From JAMIFV01 sp035906055 (GTDB lineage Bacteria; Pseudomonadota; Alphaproteobacteria; Rickettsiales; JABCZZ01): a stretch of DNA of 31,166 nucleotides. Under the pieces are notes generated by a model. It saw only the letters and a list, made by a program, of their open reading frames with translations. It was not told the DNA's origin and made no database searches. Made by a program: the position numbers and the translations under genes. This document shows, piece by piece, positions 8,553-16,349 of the stretch. The DNA is taken from the NCBI GenBank assembly GCA_035906055.1, contig JAMIFV010000054.1:1-31166 (forward strand), read 5' to 3'. Numbering within the stretch: the first letter of the stretch is position 1; each line of letters opens with the position of its first letter.

Positions 8553-10685
8553 ATGTCGTTTTTTCCGTTTTCCAAACGCCGCAAGAAAAAAGGCCGCGCC
8601 AGAGCCGACCGTGGCGAACCGCGCCTGATGAGCATTGATGGTGGCGGCGAGACTTCCATACGCGTGGCAGCAAGGCCGAAAAAGCCAAAGAAATCAGTCA
8701 AAAAGGCCGGGACAGGCAAATGGTACTGGCGCTGGGCGCGTAAGGCTTTCCTGCCGGTGACCGGCCTTGCCGCCCTGTTCGCCCTCTATATCTGGTATGA
8801 CCTGCCCGATATCGCCATGATCAGCGAGCTCAAGAAGAACCCGAGCGTGGTGATAAAGGCCCAGGACGGCTCCATCATCGGCACATACGGCGACGTATAT
8901 GGCGATTTCATACCCTATAACCAGTTGCCCAGGCATCTGGTGGAAGCGGTGGTGGCCACCGAAGACCGCAATTTCTTCCACCATTTCGGCGTGGACCCGC
9001 TCGGCCTGCTGCGCGCAGTGTATGTGAACCTCAAATCGCGCAGGCTTGCACAAGGCGGCAGCACCATCACGCAGCAGCTTGCCAAAAACGCCTTCCTCTC
9101 ACCCGACCGTACGCTGAAACGCAAGATCCAGGAAGCCATACTCGCGCTGAGGCTGGAAAACCGCTTCAACAAGAAGGACATCCTGGCGATGTACCTCAAC
9201 CGCGTGTATATGGGCGCCTCCAGCTACGGTGTGGACGCTGCCTCCAAGCGCTATTTCGGCAAGCCCGTGCAGGAGATCACCCTGCCGGAGTCCGCCATGC
9301 TGGTGGGTCTGCTCAAGGCCCCTACCCGCTACACGCCCACCACCAACCCTGAACGTTCCGAAAAGCGCGCCTTGCAGGTGCTGCTCAACATGATGGATGC
9401 GGGCTATCTCGACCAGAAGCAGGTGGACAAGGCCAAGAAGGCGCTCGGCGACGAGGACGCCGTCTACCGCGACAGCGGCGGGTTCGGCCTGTTCTATTTC
9501 AATGATTACGTGATGGGCCAGGTTGGCGAACTGCTGGGCGCTGACAACAAACAGGATATCGTGGTGGAAACCACTTTGCTGCCTGAAGTGCAGCGAAACG
9601 GCGAAACGGCTGTAAGCACCGTGCTTTCCAAAAAGGCCAATGAGATGAACGCGCATCAGGCGGCGCTGGTGTCCATGGCCAATGACGGCGCCATCCGCGC
9701 GATGGTGGGCGGGCGCAACTACCGCACCAGCCAGTTCAACCGTGTAACGCAGGCGCTGCGTCAGCCGGGTTCGGCGTTCAAACTGTTCGTGTTCCTCGCC
9801 GGGCTTGAAGCGGGTTATACGCCGGAAACCGAAATGGAAGACAAGCCCATCACCATCGGCAAATGGAAACCGAAGGATTATGCCGGGCATTATAAGGGCC
9901 TGATGACGCTGCGCACCGCATTTGCGGAATCCATCAACTCCATCGCCGTGCAGCTTTCCGAAACGGTGGGGCGCAACAAGGTGATCTCCATGGCGCAGCG
10001 CCTTGGCATCACGCAGACCATCGCCCCCAACCCCAGCCTCGCGCTGGGCAGCTCGGAAGTGACGCTGCTGGAACTCACCAAAGCCTATGCGCACCTGGCT
10101 TCGGGTGGCCGCGAGGTGCAGCCCTACGCTATCCGCCGCATTGAGACCAGCAGCGGAAAAAAACTTTACCAGCACAGCGACCGCGAATTACTGCAACTGC
10201 TTTCCGCCGACACGGTAGCGATGATGAACAACATGCTTGTGGCAGTCACCACCAGCGGCACCGGGCGCGGCGCGCTCATCGGCAGGCCGGTAGCGGGCAA
10301 GACCGGCACGGCGTCGGACTACCGCGACGCATGGTTCGTGGGCTACGTGCCCCAGCTTGTCACGGGGGTATGGGTGGGCAATGACGACACCACGCCGATG
10401 AAGAAAGTAACCGGCGGCGCGCTTCCGGCCAGCATCTTCAAACAGTTCATGACGCCCACGTTAAAAGGCGTGGAAGTGGCCGACCTGCCAAGCCGCAGCT
10501 CGCCTTCGGGCGGCGGCATCTCGCTGCCGTGGCTGTCGTCTTCGACGCCTGCGGCGGGCGGCGACAATACACAGGCGCAAAGCCCCTTTGCCGCTGTTGA
10601 CGGCGAAAGTACCGGCGAGCAGGAAGAACCCGCACAGCAATATGAGCTGCCGCAGTCTTTCTGGGATAAACTGATGGGCGAATAA
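8553..10685 (+). CDS. Penicillin-binding protein 1A family (bifunctional class A PBP)
   Basis: Builds peptidoglycan at the outer face of the inner membrane, with both glycan polymerisation and peptide cross-linking. The 710 residues comprise a very basic cytoplasmic tail (1-60), one membrane helix (about 66-85), a GT51 glycosyltransferase domain (about 100-280) and a transpeptidase domain (about 360-650). The GT51 motifs are Glu137 in ATEDRNFF and GGSTITQQLAKN from 168. The transpeptidase motifs are Ser407-Ala-Phe-Lys410 (SxxK), Ser460-Ile-Asn462 (SxN) and Lys583-Thr-Gly585 (KTG). The linker is shorter than in E. coli PBP1a, so the extra OB-like domain is probably missing. The C-terminus is Ser/Pro/Gln-rich. 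The start has no good ribosome binding site, and an internal ATG at codon 26 is a weaker alternative. Confidence 0.93.
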   Translation: MSFFPFSKRRKKKGRARADRGEPRLMSIDGGGETSIRVAARPKKPKKSVKKAGTGKWYWRWARKAFLPVTGLAALFALYIWYDLPDIAMISELKKNPSVVIKAQDGSIIGTYGDVYGDFIPYNQLPRHLVEAVVATEDRNFFHHFGVDPLGLLRAVYVNLKSRRLAQGGSTITQQLAKNAFLSPDRTLKRKIQEAILALRLENRFNKKDILAMYLNRVYMGASSYGVDAASKRYFGKPVQEITLPESAMLVGLLKAPTRYTPTTNPERSEKRALQVLLNMMDAGYLDQKQVDKAKKALGDEDAVYRDSGGFGLFYFNDYVMGQVGELLGADNKQDIVVETTLLPEVQRNGETAVSTVLSKKANEMNAHQAALVSMANDGAIRAMVGGRNYRTSQFNRVTQALRQPGSAFKLFVFLAGLEAGYTPETEMEDKPITIGKWKPKDYAGHYKGLMTLRTAFAESINSIAVQLSETVGRNKVISMAQRLGITQTIAPNPSLALGSSEVTLLELTKAYAHLASGGREVQPYAIRRIETSSGKKLYQHSDRELLQLLSADTVAMMNNMLVAVTTSGTGRGALIGRPVAGKTGTASDYRDAWFVGYVPQLVTGVWVGNDDTTPMKKVTGGALPASIFKQFMTPTLKGVEVADLPSRSSPSGGGISLPWLSSSTPAAGGDNTQAQSPFAAVDGESTGEQEEPAQQYELPQSFWDKLMGE

Positions 10686-10736
10686 CGGGCCGTATATCCC
10701 GCCATTGCCCCAGCTTATCAGGGTGAATTAGAGACT

Positions 10737-12395
10737 TTACCCGGCCTTGCGGCTGAGCGGCTTGAACTTGATACGATGCGGCGTCACGTCACCACCGGTG
10801 CGGCGTTTGTAGTCGGCCTCGTAATCCTGATAATTGCCTTCGAACCATTCCACATGGGAATCGCCTTCAAACGCGAGGATGTGCGTGGCGATGCGATCAA
10901 GGAACCAGCGATCATGCGAGATGACCACCGCGCAACCGGCGAATTCCACCAGCGCGTCTTCCAGCGCGCGCAGCGTTTCCACGTCAAGGTCGTTGGTCGG
11001 TTCGTCCAGCAGCAGCACGTTTGCACCGGATTTGAGCATCTTGGCGAGATGCACGCGGTTGCGCTCACCACCCGAAAGGCTGCCCACCTTCTTTTGCTGG
11101 TCGGCTCCACGGAAGTTGAACGAGGAGCAGTAGGCGCGGCTTTTCACCAGTTGCTTGCCCAGCGTGATCTCTTCATTGCCGCCGGAAATCTCTTCCCACA
11201 CGCTCTTGTTGTCGTCGAGCGAATCACGTGACTGGTCGATGTAGCCGAGCTTTACCGAATCGCCCACCCTGAACGTGCCGCCATCGGCCTTCTCCGCCCT
11301 GGTGATCATGCGGAATAATGTGGTCTTGCCCGCGCCGTTGGGGCCGATGATGCCCACAATGCCGCCCTTGGGCAGCTTGAAGGAAAGGTTCTCGATGAGC
11401 AGCCTGTCGCCAAAGCCTTTATTAAGCGTTTCCGCTTCAATAACAATATCGCCGAGGCGCTCGCCTGCGGGAATGACGATCTGCGCCGTGCCCACCTGCT
11501 TGTTGCCCTGCTGCGCCAGCAATTCATCATACGCCTTGAGACGCGCCTTGCTCTTGGCCTGACGAGCCTTGGGCGACTGGCGCACCCATTCCAGCTCGCG
11601 TGCAAGCTGTTTCTGGCGGCTACCTTCTTCTTTTTCTTCCTGCGCGAGGCGTTTTTCCTTCTGTTCGAGGTATTTGGTGTAATTACCTTCGAACGGAATG
11701 CCTTTGCCACGGTCAAGCTCAAGAATCCAGCCCGTCACATTATCGAGGAAGTAACGGTCATGCGTGATCATCACCACCGTACCGGGATACTGGCCAAGGA
11801 ATTGCTGCAGCCATGCCACGGATTCCGCATCCAGATGGTTGGTCGGTTCGTCCAGCAGCAGCATTTCGGGCTTTTCCAGCAGCAGGCGGCACAGCGCCAC
11901 ACGGCGGCGTTCACCACCGGAAAGCTTGGTCACATCCGCGTCACCCGGCGGGCAGCGCAGCGCATCCATAGCCACTTCCGCCTCGCGTTCCAGATCCCAC
12001 GCGCCCGCGGCGTCGATAGCATCCTGCAATTTGGCGGCTTCGTCAGCCACTTCATCGGAATAATCAGCCATGATGGCATTGTAACGGTCCACCAGCGCCT
12101 GTTTTTCTTTCAGGCCTTCCATTACGTTCTCGATCACGGTCTTTTTGGGGTCAAGTTTAGGCTCCTGCTCAAGGTAGCCGATCCTGGTGCCCGCAGCGGG
12201 CCACGCTTCGCCCACGAAATCGCTATCCAGCCCCGCCATGATCTTGAGCAGCGTGGATTTACCCGAACCGTTGGGGCCGAGCACGCCGATCTTGGCGCCC
12301 GGATAGAATGACAGCCATATGCCCTCCAGAACTTTCTTCCCGCCGGGGAAGGTTTTGGTGAGGTCTTTCATGACATAGATATATTGCTGCGACAT
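10737..12395 (-). CDS. ettA: Energy-dependent translational throttle ATPase EttA
   Basis: A soluble ABC-F protein of 552 residues that binds the ribosomal E site and links translation to the ATP/ADP ratio. Two nucleotide-binding domains are visible: Walker A GPNGSGKS (40-47) and GPNGAGKT (351-358), signatures LSGGE (158-162 and 440-444), and Walker B MLLLDEPTNHLD and VLLLDEPTNDLD. The arm insertion specific to EttA (about 92-140) and the charged inter-domain linker (about 240-300) are present. The N-terminus QYIYVMKDLTKTFPGGKKVL is almost diagnostic. GGAAG lies 6 nt before the ATG at 12393-12395. It is convergent with the PBP gene, 51 bp apart, with no terminator evident between them. Confidence 0.95.
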   Translation of the reverse strand: MSQQYIYVMKDLTKTFPGGKKVLEGIWLSFYPGAKIGVLGPNGSGKSTLLKIMAGLDSDFVGEAWPAAGTRIGYLEQEPKLDPKKTVIENVMEGLKEKQALVDRYNAIMADYSDEVADEAAKLQDAIDAAGAWDLEREAEVAMDALRCPPGDADVTKLSGGERRRVALCRLLLEKPEMLLLDEPTNHLDAESVAWLQQFLGQYPGTVVMITHDRYFLDNVTGWILELDRGKGIPFEGNYTKYLEQKEKRLAQEEKEEGSRQKQLARELEWVRQSPKARQAKSKARLKAYDELLAQQGNKQVGTAQIVIPAGERLGDIVIEAETLNKGFGDRLLIENLSFKLPKGGIVGIIGPNGAGKTTLFRMITRAEKADGGTFRVGDSVKLGYIDQSRDSLDDNKSVWEEISGGNEEITLGKQLVKSRAYCSSFNFRGADQQKKVGSLSGGERNRVHLAKMLKSGANVLLLDEPTNDLDVETLRALEDALVEFAGCAVVISHDRWFLDRIATHILAFEGDSHVEWFEGNYQDYEADYKRRTGGDVTPHRIKFKPLSRKAG

Positions 12396-12471
12396 AGGAT
12401 CTTCCGGTGTTTATGGGGTTAGGCCTTAGGTTTTAAGCGGGTTTTGGCCTAATGTCCAGATGCAGGGTTGC

Positions 12472-12546
12472 TTATTCAAGTTCCAATAGCTGCTTTTCAC
12501 ATAAAGCCACTATGGCAGGCATAAGATCGCATATCTCTTTGATCAT
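12472..12546 (-). CDS. Possible 24-residue ORF after the antitoxin
   Basis: An ATG (12544-12546) lies 3 nt after the antitoxin stop codon and opens a 24-codon frame that begins MIKEICDLMPAIVALC and ends at 12472. The peptide would form an amphipathic helix. The ribosome binding site is weak, so this could be a chance frame or the remnant of a longer gene. A 7-bp inverted repeat (TTAGGCC at 12419-12425, GGCCTAA at 12446-12452) follows downstream. Confidence 0.2.
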   Translation of the reverse strand: MIKEICDLMPAIVALCEKQLLELE

Positions 12547-12549
12547 GGC

Positions 12550-12867
12550 TCATCTTATCGCATTCACCTGCAATTGAATACCTTCCTTGCGCTGTAAAGC
12601 GCTGAGAATAGTAAAAATATTATCAGCACGCGGATTGCCCGCATGGCTGAACATACGCATCAGGCTTTTAGGGGACTTATCCGTTTCATCAGCAAGCTTC
12701 TCAAAGCCAATTGTAGCATTAATGTAATCGCGCAGAAGCACTTTTCCAGTGTCCATATCACCCGATAAAAAGCAATCGACGCCTTCTTTAAGCAGTGCTT
12801 CACGAAATTTGCGGTCGCGTAATGCGCGCGCTTTTACGGTTTCAGTAAAATCTTTGGTAAGCGCCAT
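12550..12867 (-). CDS. Addiction-module antitoxin, HigA-like DNA-binding protein
   Basis: A 105-residue antitoxin of the 'putative addiction module antidote' family (COG3636 type). It should neutralise the upstream toxin by direct binding and repress the shared promoter. The helix-turn-helix lies at about 54-74 (FEKLADETDKSPKSLMRMFS), followed by the family signature GNPRADN and a short C-terminal helix. The start is decided by the AGGAGA ribosome binding site, which lies inside the last codons of the toxin gene. The two frames are separated by 4 bp, so translation is probably coupled. The toxin-first order is typical of higBA-like modules. Whether the pair is active cannot be read from sequence. 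Confidence 0.85.
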   Translation of the reverse strand: MALTKDFTETVKARALRDRKFREALLKEGVDCFLSGDMDTGKVLLRDYINATIGFEKLADETDKSPKSLMRMFSHAGNPRADNIFTILSALQRKEGIQLQVNAIR

Positions 12868-12871
12868 AATC

Positions 12872-13186
12872 TTATCTCCTCTTTTTATAATCCTGCCATA
12901 ATATTTTGGCGTTATTTATGTCGTTCTGTTGCCTTTTCTTTGTTCCGCCGCCTAATAAAATAATCAGCCTGTCACCGTCCTTCCCGAAGTATACCCGGTA
13001 TCCGGGCCCATAATCTATGCGGCACTCAAATACTCCTTCCCCCACACCCTTAACCTGCGACATATTTCCGTGTTGCATGCGGATAATGTATCCTCTGGTT
13101 TTTACCGCTGCCTGTGCGTTCAAGCCGTCGAACCATTCAGCAAACGGGCTTTTATCATTTTCTGTAAGATATTCTCTGACTTCCAT
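12872..13186 (-). CDS. RelE/ParE-superfamily toxin (addiction-module killer protein)
   Basis: A 104-residue protein of the COG3657-type 'addiction module killer' family. Such toxins are usually ribosome-dependent mRNA nucleases of the RelE/HigB fold. Recognisable segments are SPFAEWFDGLNAQAAVKTRG near the N-terminus, GVFECRIDYGPGYRVYFG (about 54-71) and LIILLGGGTKKRQQNDI, where the lysines and arginines typical of RelE-like active sites occur. I use ATG 13184-13186. A GTG four codons upstream is possible, and neither start has a good ribosome binding site, which may keep toxin synthesis low relative to antitoxin. The C-terminus YKKRR overlaps the antitoxin's ribosome binding site. Confidence 0.85.
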   Translation of the reverse strand: MEVREYLTENDKSPFAEWFDGLNAQAAVKTRGYIIRMQHGNMSQVKGVGEGVFECRIDYGPGYRVYFGKDGDRLIILLGGGTKKRQQNDINNAKILWQDYKKRR

Positions 13187-13216
13187 AGACAAAACCACAC
13201 AATATGAGTCCTGAGC

Positions 13217-13234
13217 CTAATTTTCATAAATTAG
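13217..13234. promoter_or_regulatory. Inverted repeat in the toxin-antitoxin leader
   Basis: CTAATTT (13217-13223) and AAATTAG (13228-13234) form a perfect 7-bp inverted repeat with a 4-nt spacer. It starts at the predicted transcription start and lies 30 bp upstream of the toxin ATG. It could be a second operator or an mRNA hairpin limiting toxin translation. Confidence 0.4.
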
Positions 13235-13243
13235 AGAATCAAA

Positions 13244-13272
13244 ATAGTAACAAATAAGTTACCATTTGTCAA
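13244..13272 (-). promoter_or_regulatory. Toxin-antitoxin promoter with embedded inverted repeat
   Basis: Read on the minus strand, TTGACA (13267-13272) and TACTAT (13244-13249) are separated by exactly 17 bp, a near-consensus housekeeping promoter. The inverted repeat GTAAC/GTTAC (13247-13262) overlaps the -10 box and spacer, where an antitoxin dimer would block RNA polymerase. Transcription would start near 13237. Confidence 0.7.
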
Positions 13273-13318
13273 CGTTACGGAAATAAACAACCCCGCCGCA
13301 AGCAGCGGGGTATTAAGT

Positions 13319-13390
13319 GTAAGGGGGATGAAGACATCCCCCTTCGCTAACGCTTACCCCCTCTAAAGGGGTCGTCGCCTTCGTCTCCTC
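13319..13390 (-). repeat. Palindromic intergenic element, copy D
   Basis: AAGGGGGATG (13321-13330) and CATCCCCCTT (13335-13344) form a perfect 10-bp hairpin with loop AAGA. The shared core follows: CCCCCTCTAAAGGGGTCGTC at 13357-13376, which recurs base for base at 30606-30625. A separate C-rich hairpin (CCCCGC at 13291-13296, GCGGGG at 13305-13310) lies just upstream. The element fills the gap between the toxin-antitoxin promoter and the small gene at 13529. Confidence 0.6.
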
Positions 13391-13528
13391 CACGCTGCGA
13401 GCGGAAGGGAATGTACCCGGAGGATTCAATCTTAGCGCCCTAACCGCTTTTTTATGGCCGGGACGCAGCATCCCTATCGTTTCATCACCGCGCATGGCGC
13501 ATCATCTTCTTTTTGGAAAGGAAGCATT

Positions 13529-13786
13529 ATGCGCACCATCCACTACGATAAGCAGGAGAAGTACACCGGCAGCACGGAAACCCATGTCGCCACCGATACG
13601 ATGATGGATGATCATTTCAACGACAGTCTTAAACTGGAGGAAGGCTTCGCCGCCAGTTCCGGCGTGCGCAACGAAACCGCGGAAACCGGCGGCCGCGTAA
13701 AGGCACCGGAAAAGCGCGATGCGAGCATCCCTGCCATTACCATCGACAAATTCGAGGAAGATAACGCAGGCCTTGCCGACGCCTGA
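13529..13786 (+). CDS. Small acidic hydrophilic protein of unknown function
   Basis: An 85-residue frame starting at ATG 13529, chosen because AAGGAAG lies 5 nt upstream. A start at 13454 would add residues with no such support. The protein begins MRTIHYDKQEKYTGSTETHV and has no membrane segment or Cys. It is rich in Asp, Glu, Thr and Lys, and is probably disordered or a small soluble protein. I do not recognise a family. It is followed 21 bp later by an exported protein gene, so the three plus-strand genes 13529-14765 may be one transcript. Confidence 0.55.
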   Translation: MRTIHYDKQEKYTGSTETHVATDTMMDDHFNDSLKLEEGFAASSGVRNETAETGGRVKAPEKRDASIPAITIDKFEEDNAGLADA

Positions 13787-13807
13787 AGGTATGGCTATAC
13801 TGCGGGG

Positions 13808-14272
13808 ATGAAAATCTTATCCCTCGCTACCGTCACCCTGTGCCTCTTTGCCAACGCAGCCCTTGCTGCGCAGCAGTTTAAAGGCACATGGGAAGTGATT
13901 AAATCCGTCCCCGCACCGTGGCTTGCAGTACGCAAGGAACTTACGCCTTACCATAATGAACAGCTTGATCGCGCGAAGCTGGTGTTTGCCGACGACAAAC
14001 TTACCGCGCCCATCAGCCAGATGTCGTGCGACAACCCCAAATATACAGTGTCCGTGGTTACCTTCAGCGGCCTGTTTGGAGGCGGACTTGAAGACAAGAA
14101 ACGCGGGATGAACGATGCGGCAGGCGAAGCGCACAAGCTCGGCTTTACCAGAGAACCCGTGCTGTCACTCTCCACCAGCTGCGGTGAATTCGTTTATCAC
14201 TTTGCCGATAATAACACGATGCTCTTCACGCTTGGCAACAAGATCTATACGCTCACCCGCGTGAACCCCTGA
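13808..14272 (+). CDS. Exported protein of unknown function
   Basis: A 154-residue protein with a Sec signal peptide: MKILSLATVTLCLFANAALA, then cleavage after an Ala-Leu-Ala motif. The mature protein begins AQQFKGTWEVIKS, reminiscent of lipocalin-like beta-barrel openings, although I cannot support that assignment. Two Cys (in QMSCDN and STSCGEF) could form a disulfide in the periplasm. The end (FTLGNKIYTLTRV) looks like a beta strand. The stop codon is 1 nt before the next ATG, so the two genes are almost certainly cotranscribed and may act together. Confidence 0.65.
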   Translation: MKILSLATVTLCLFANAALAAQQFKGTWEVIKSVPAPWLAVRKELTPYHNEQLDRAKLVFADDKLTAPISQMSCDNPKYTVSVVTFSGLFGGGLEDKKRGMNDAAGEAHKLGFTREPVLSLSTSCGEFVYHFADNNTMLFTLGNKIYTLTRVNP

Positions 14273-14273
14273 C

Positions 14274-14765
14274 ATGCTCAGGATCGTGCTCAAAGGGCTG
14301 ATTTTCATCATCCTGCTGGCGTTCTTATTTATTTTTTCGGCGTTGGCGCTTTATTACCTTAAACTCTTCAAGCCTTATGAAGGAGCCACGTTCGACACGC
14401 TCTCCTGGCAGAAGAATGCTAAAAACCCCCAATGCGCGCGTGGAAAGATGTTGCGCGATCTCATTAATAAACACGGGCGCGCCATTGGCGAAGGCAAGCC
14501 ATACCAGAATAGCGTTATGCTATTGGGCACTTCTGATTATACAGGCTCAAATCAGTGGGGGATATGTAACTTTTACCATCTGGGTTTCTGTGGCTATCTC
14601 TATCCGCAGGAATTCTCGATGCTGCGTATCTGCCATTCAGAAGAAACGCAGCAGGTGATTGACCTGTATTACTACACCACGACCGAAGTGAGGCCGCTTA
14701 CGCCTGATCCGAGCCTGAAAACGTTCCGCCAGGTGCAGGAAGAGTTGCGTCGGCAGGCGCAATGA
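14274..14765 (+). CDS. Membrane-anchored protein of unknown function
   Basis: A 163-residue protein with a single N-terminal membrane helix (about 5-30, IVLKGLIFIILLAFLFIF) and then a hydrophilic domain that should face the periplasm. Four Cys cluster in the domain (CARGK, GICNFYHLGFCG and RICHSEE), which suits disulfides or metal binding. The tail is charged and helical (FRQVQEELRRQ). The start is coupled to the previous gene (stop and start 1 nt apart). Its last 68 bp overlap the convergent gene at 14698-15030. No family recognised. Confidence 0.6.
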   Translation: MLRIVLKGLIFIILLAFLFIFSALALYYLKLFKPYEGATFDTLSWQKNAKNPQCARGKMLRDLINKHGRAIGEGKPYQNSVMLLGTSDYTGSNQWGICNFYHLGFCGYLYPQEFSMLRICHSEETQQVIDLYYYTTTEVRPLTPDPSLKTFRQVQEELRRQAQ

Positions 14766-15030
14766 CACGTGCTCTCAACAACAGCCTGCCTACAACATAG
14801 CCCAGTGCGTAATACAGAAGCAGGTTCATGAATTGTGCTGCGATCATCTGCCAGCTATTGTCACCGGTCAGTTCGCCAAACAGCCACAATGCCGGTTTGT
14901 AGAACCATATGACCCACGTGCAATTGCCCGTACAAGGGGTAAAAAGCGCATAAAAGAAAAAGACAAAATACAATACCACTGGCGCTGCGCCGTAAAAATG
15001 CGGTGAAGTATGGGGAGAATGAATTTTCAT
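14698..15030 (-). CDS. Small integral membrane protein of unknown function
   Basis: A 110-residue frame with three likely membrane helices: about 17-33 (PVVLYFVFFFYALF), 39-54 (WVIWFYKPALWLFGEL) and 67-87 (FMNLLLYYALGYVVGRLLL). Two Cys lie in the first loop (TPCTGNCTW). The composition is far too hydrophobic for a chance antisense frame, which argues that it is real. The ribosome binding site is poor. Its 3' end overlaps the end of the convergent gene by 68 bp. It lies 18 bp downstream of rlmN on the same strand and could be read through from it. No family recognised. Confidence 0.55.
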   Translation of the reverse strand: MKIHSPHTSPHFYGAAPVVLYFVFFFYALFTPCTGNCTWVIWFYKPALWLFGELTGDNSWQMIAAQFMNLLLYYALGYVVGRLLLRARVIAPADATLPAPGGTFSGSDQA

Positions 15031-15048
15031 ATAGCTTAAGGGATGTCC

Positions 15049-16212
15049 TCAATTACTATGCAACTGCACCTTCTCACCTTTTTTACGCTCGGAGTCGCTT
15101 TTGAGCTGGCCGCAGGCGGCGTAGATATCGTCGCCGCGCGTGCGGCGGATGGGCGATGAATAGCCCGCCGCGTTCAGGATCTCGGCGAAGCGGTGGATGC
15201 GGTTATTGCTGGAACGTTCATAGGGCGCGCCCGGCCAGGGGTTAAAAGGTATCAGGTTTACCTTGGCATGGATGCCTTCCAGCAGGCGCACCAGCTCATG
15301 CGCATCGGCGTCGGTGTCGTTCACGCCCTTGAGCATCACATATTCGAACGTGATGCGCCGCGCATTGGTGGCGGCGGGGTAATCGCGGCAGGCCTGCAGC
15401 AGCTCGGCGATGGGGTATTTCTTGTTGATCGGCACGATATCGTTGCGTAAATCGTCGCGCACGGCATGCAGCGACACGGCAAGATTGACGCCAAGTTCCT
15501 TGCCGCATTTCTCGATCATCGGCACCACGCCGGAGGTGGAAAGCGTGATGCGGCGCTTGGAAATGGCCAGCCCGTCGCCGTCCATGATGATGGTCAGCGC
15601 CTTGGCCACCTGGTCGTAATTGAATAAAGGCTCGCCCATGCCCATCATCACGATGTTGGTGAAGGTCTTGGGTGTGCCGTCGGCGCGGTTGGGCGCGCCG
15701 GAGGGCCATTCGGCAAGCCCGTCACGCGCTATCATCACCTGCCCCACGATCTCGGCGGCGGTAAGGTTGCGCACGAGCTTCATCGTGCCGGTATGGCAGA
15801 ATTTGCAGGTCAGCGTGCAGCCCACCTGCGAGGAAACGCACAGCGCCCCCCTGTCCTCTTCAGGGATATGCACCGATTCCACCTTGTTACCGTCTTCCAT
15901 GGAAAGCAGCCATTTGCGCGTGCCGTCAGACGAGGTCAGCGCGCGGTCGATCGCAGGGCGGGTAATGGTGAAGCGCTCAGCCAGCTTTGCCGCCTGCGGC
16001 TTGGAGATGGTGGTCATTCTGGCGAAATCATCCATGCCGTGCCCATACATCCACAGCCATATCTGCTTGGCGCGGTATTTCTCCACACCAGCATCCACCA
16101 GCACCTGTTCCAGTTCGGCGCGCGAAAGCCCCACAAGGTTGATGCGTCCGTCCTTGCCGGTATTGCCGGGCAGCGGGTTTTCGGCTGTTTTAATTTCAGG
16201 TACAAATGTCAT
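15049..16212 (-). CDS. rlmN: Dual-specificity 23S rRNA/tRNA adenine-C2 methyltransferase RlmN
   Basis: A radical-SAM enzyme of 387 residues that methylates C2 of A2503 in 23S rRNA and of A37 in some tRNAs. The Fe-S motif C-x3-C-x2-C is at Cys132, Cys136 and Cys139 (GCTLTCKFCHTG). GMGEP (191-195) is the SAM-binding motif, and SLHAVRDDLRNDIVPINKKY is a family block. The methyl-carrying Cys367 sits in IYAACGQL near the C-terminus. The N-terminal accessory domain (YRAKQIWLWMYGHG) is intact. The leader 16213-16349 is AT-rich with a 7-bp hairpin (16253-16269). I did not find a convincing ribosome binding site. Confidence 0.95.
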   Translation of the reverse strand: MTFVPEIKTAENPLPGNTGKDGRINLVGLSRAELEQVLVDAGVEKYRAKQIWLWMYGHGMDDFARMTTISKPQAAKLAERFTITRPAIDRALTSSDGTRKWLLSMEDGNKVESVHIPEEDRGALCVSSQVGCTLTCKFCHTGTMKLVRNLTAAEIVGQVMIARDGLAEWPSGAPNRADGTPKTFTNIVMMGMGEPLFNYDQVAKALTIIMDGDGLAISKRRITLSTSGVVPMIEKCGKELGVNLAVSLHAVRDDLRNDIVPINKKYPIAELLQACRDYPAATNARRITFEYVMLKGVNDTDADAHELVRLLEGIHAKVNLIPFNPWPGAPYERSSNNRIHRFAEILNAAGYSSPIRRTRGDDIYAACGQLKSDSERKKGEKVQLHSN

Positions 16213-16349
16213 GGCGCTTTTCTAAGAGAAAACCCTATTTCTGGCAATAGCGGCTTTGGCCGCCAAAGCAGGTAACCCGGCTTATTTTATCAACACGAAT
16301 AATTGGAATAATACTATATTTTACAAATATTTATTTTGATAAGTTAAAG

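Noticed and set aside
12396..12549. tRNA or other structured RNA gene between ettA and the antitoxin
   Set aside because: No T-loop sequence or cloverleaf arms could be drawn. Only a 7-bp inverted repeat and a 24-codon frame are present.
13291..13310. Rho-independent terminator at the C-rich hairpin
   Set aside because: No gene ends just before it on either strand, and only a weak T-rich stretch follows on the minus strand. It fits better as part of the repeat-rich spacer.
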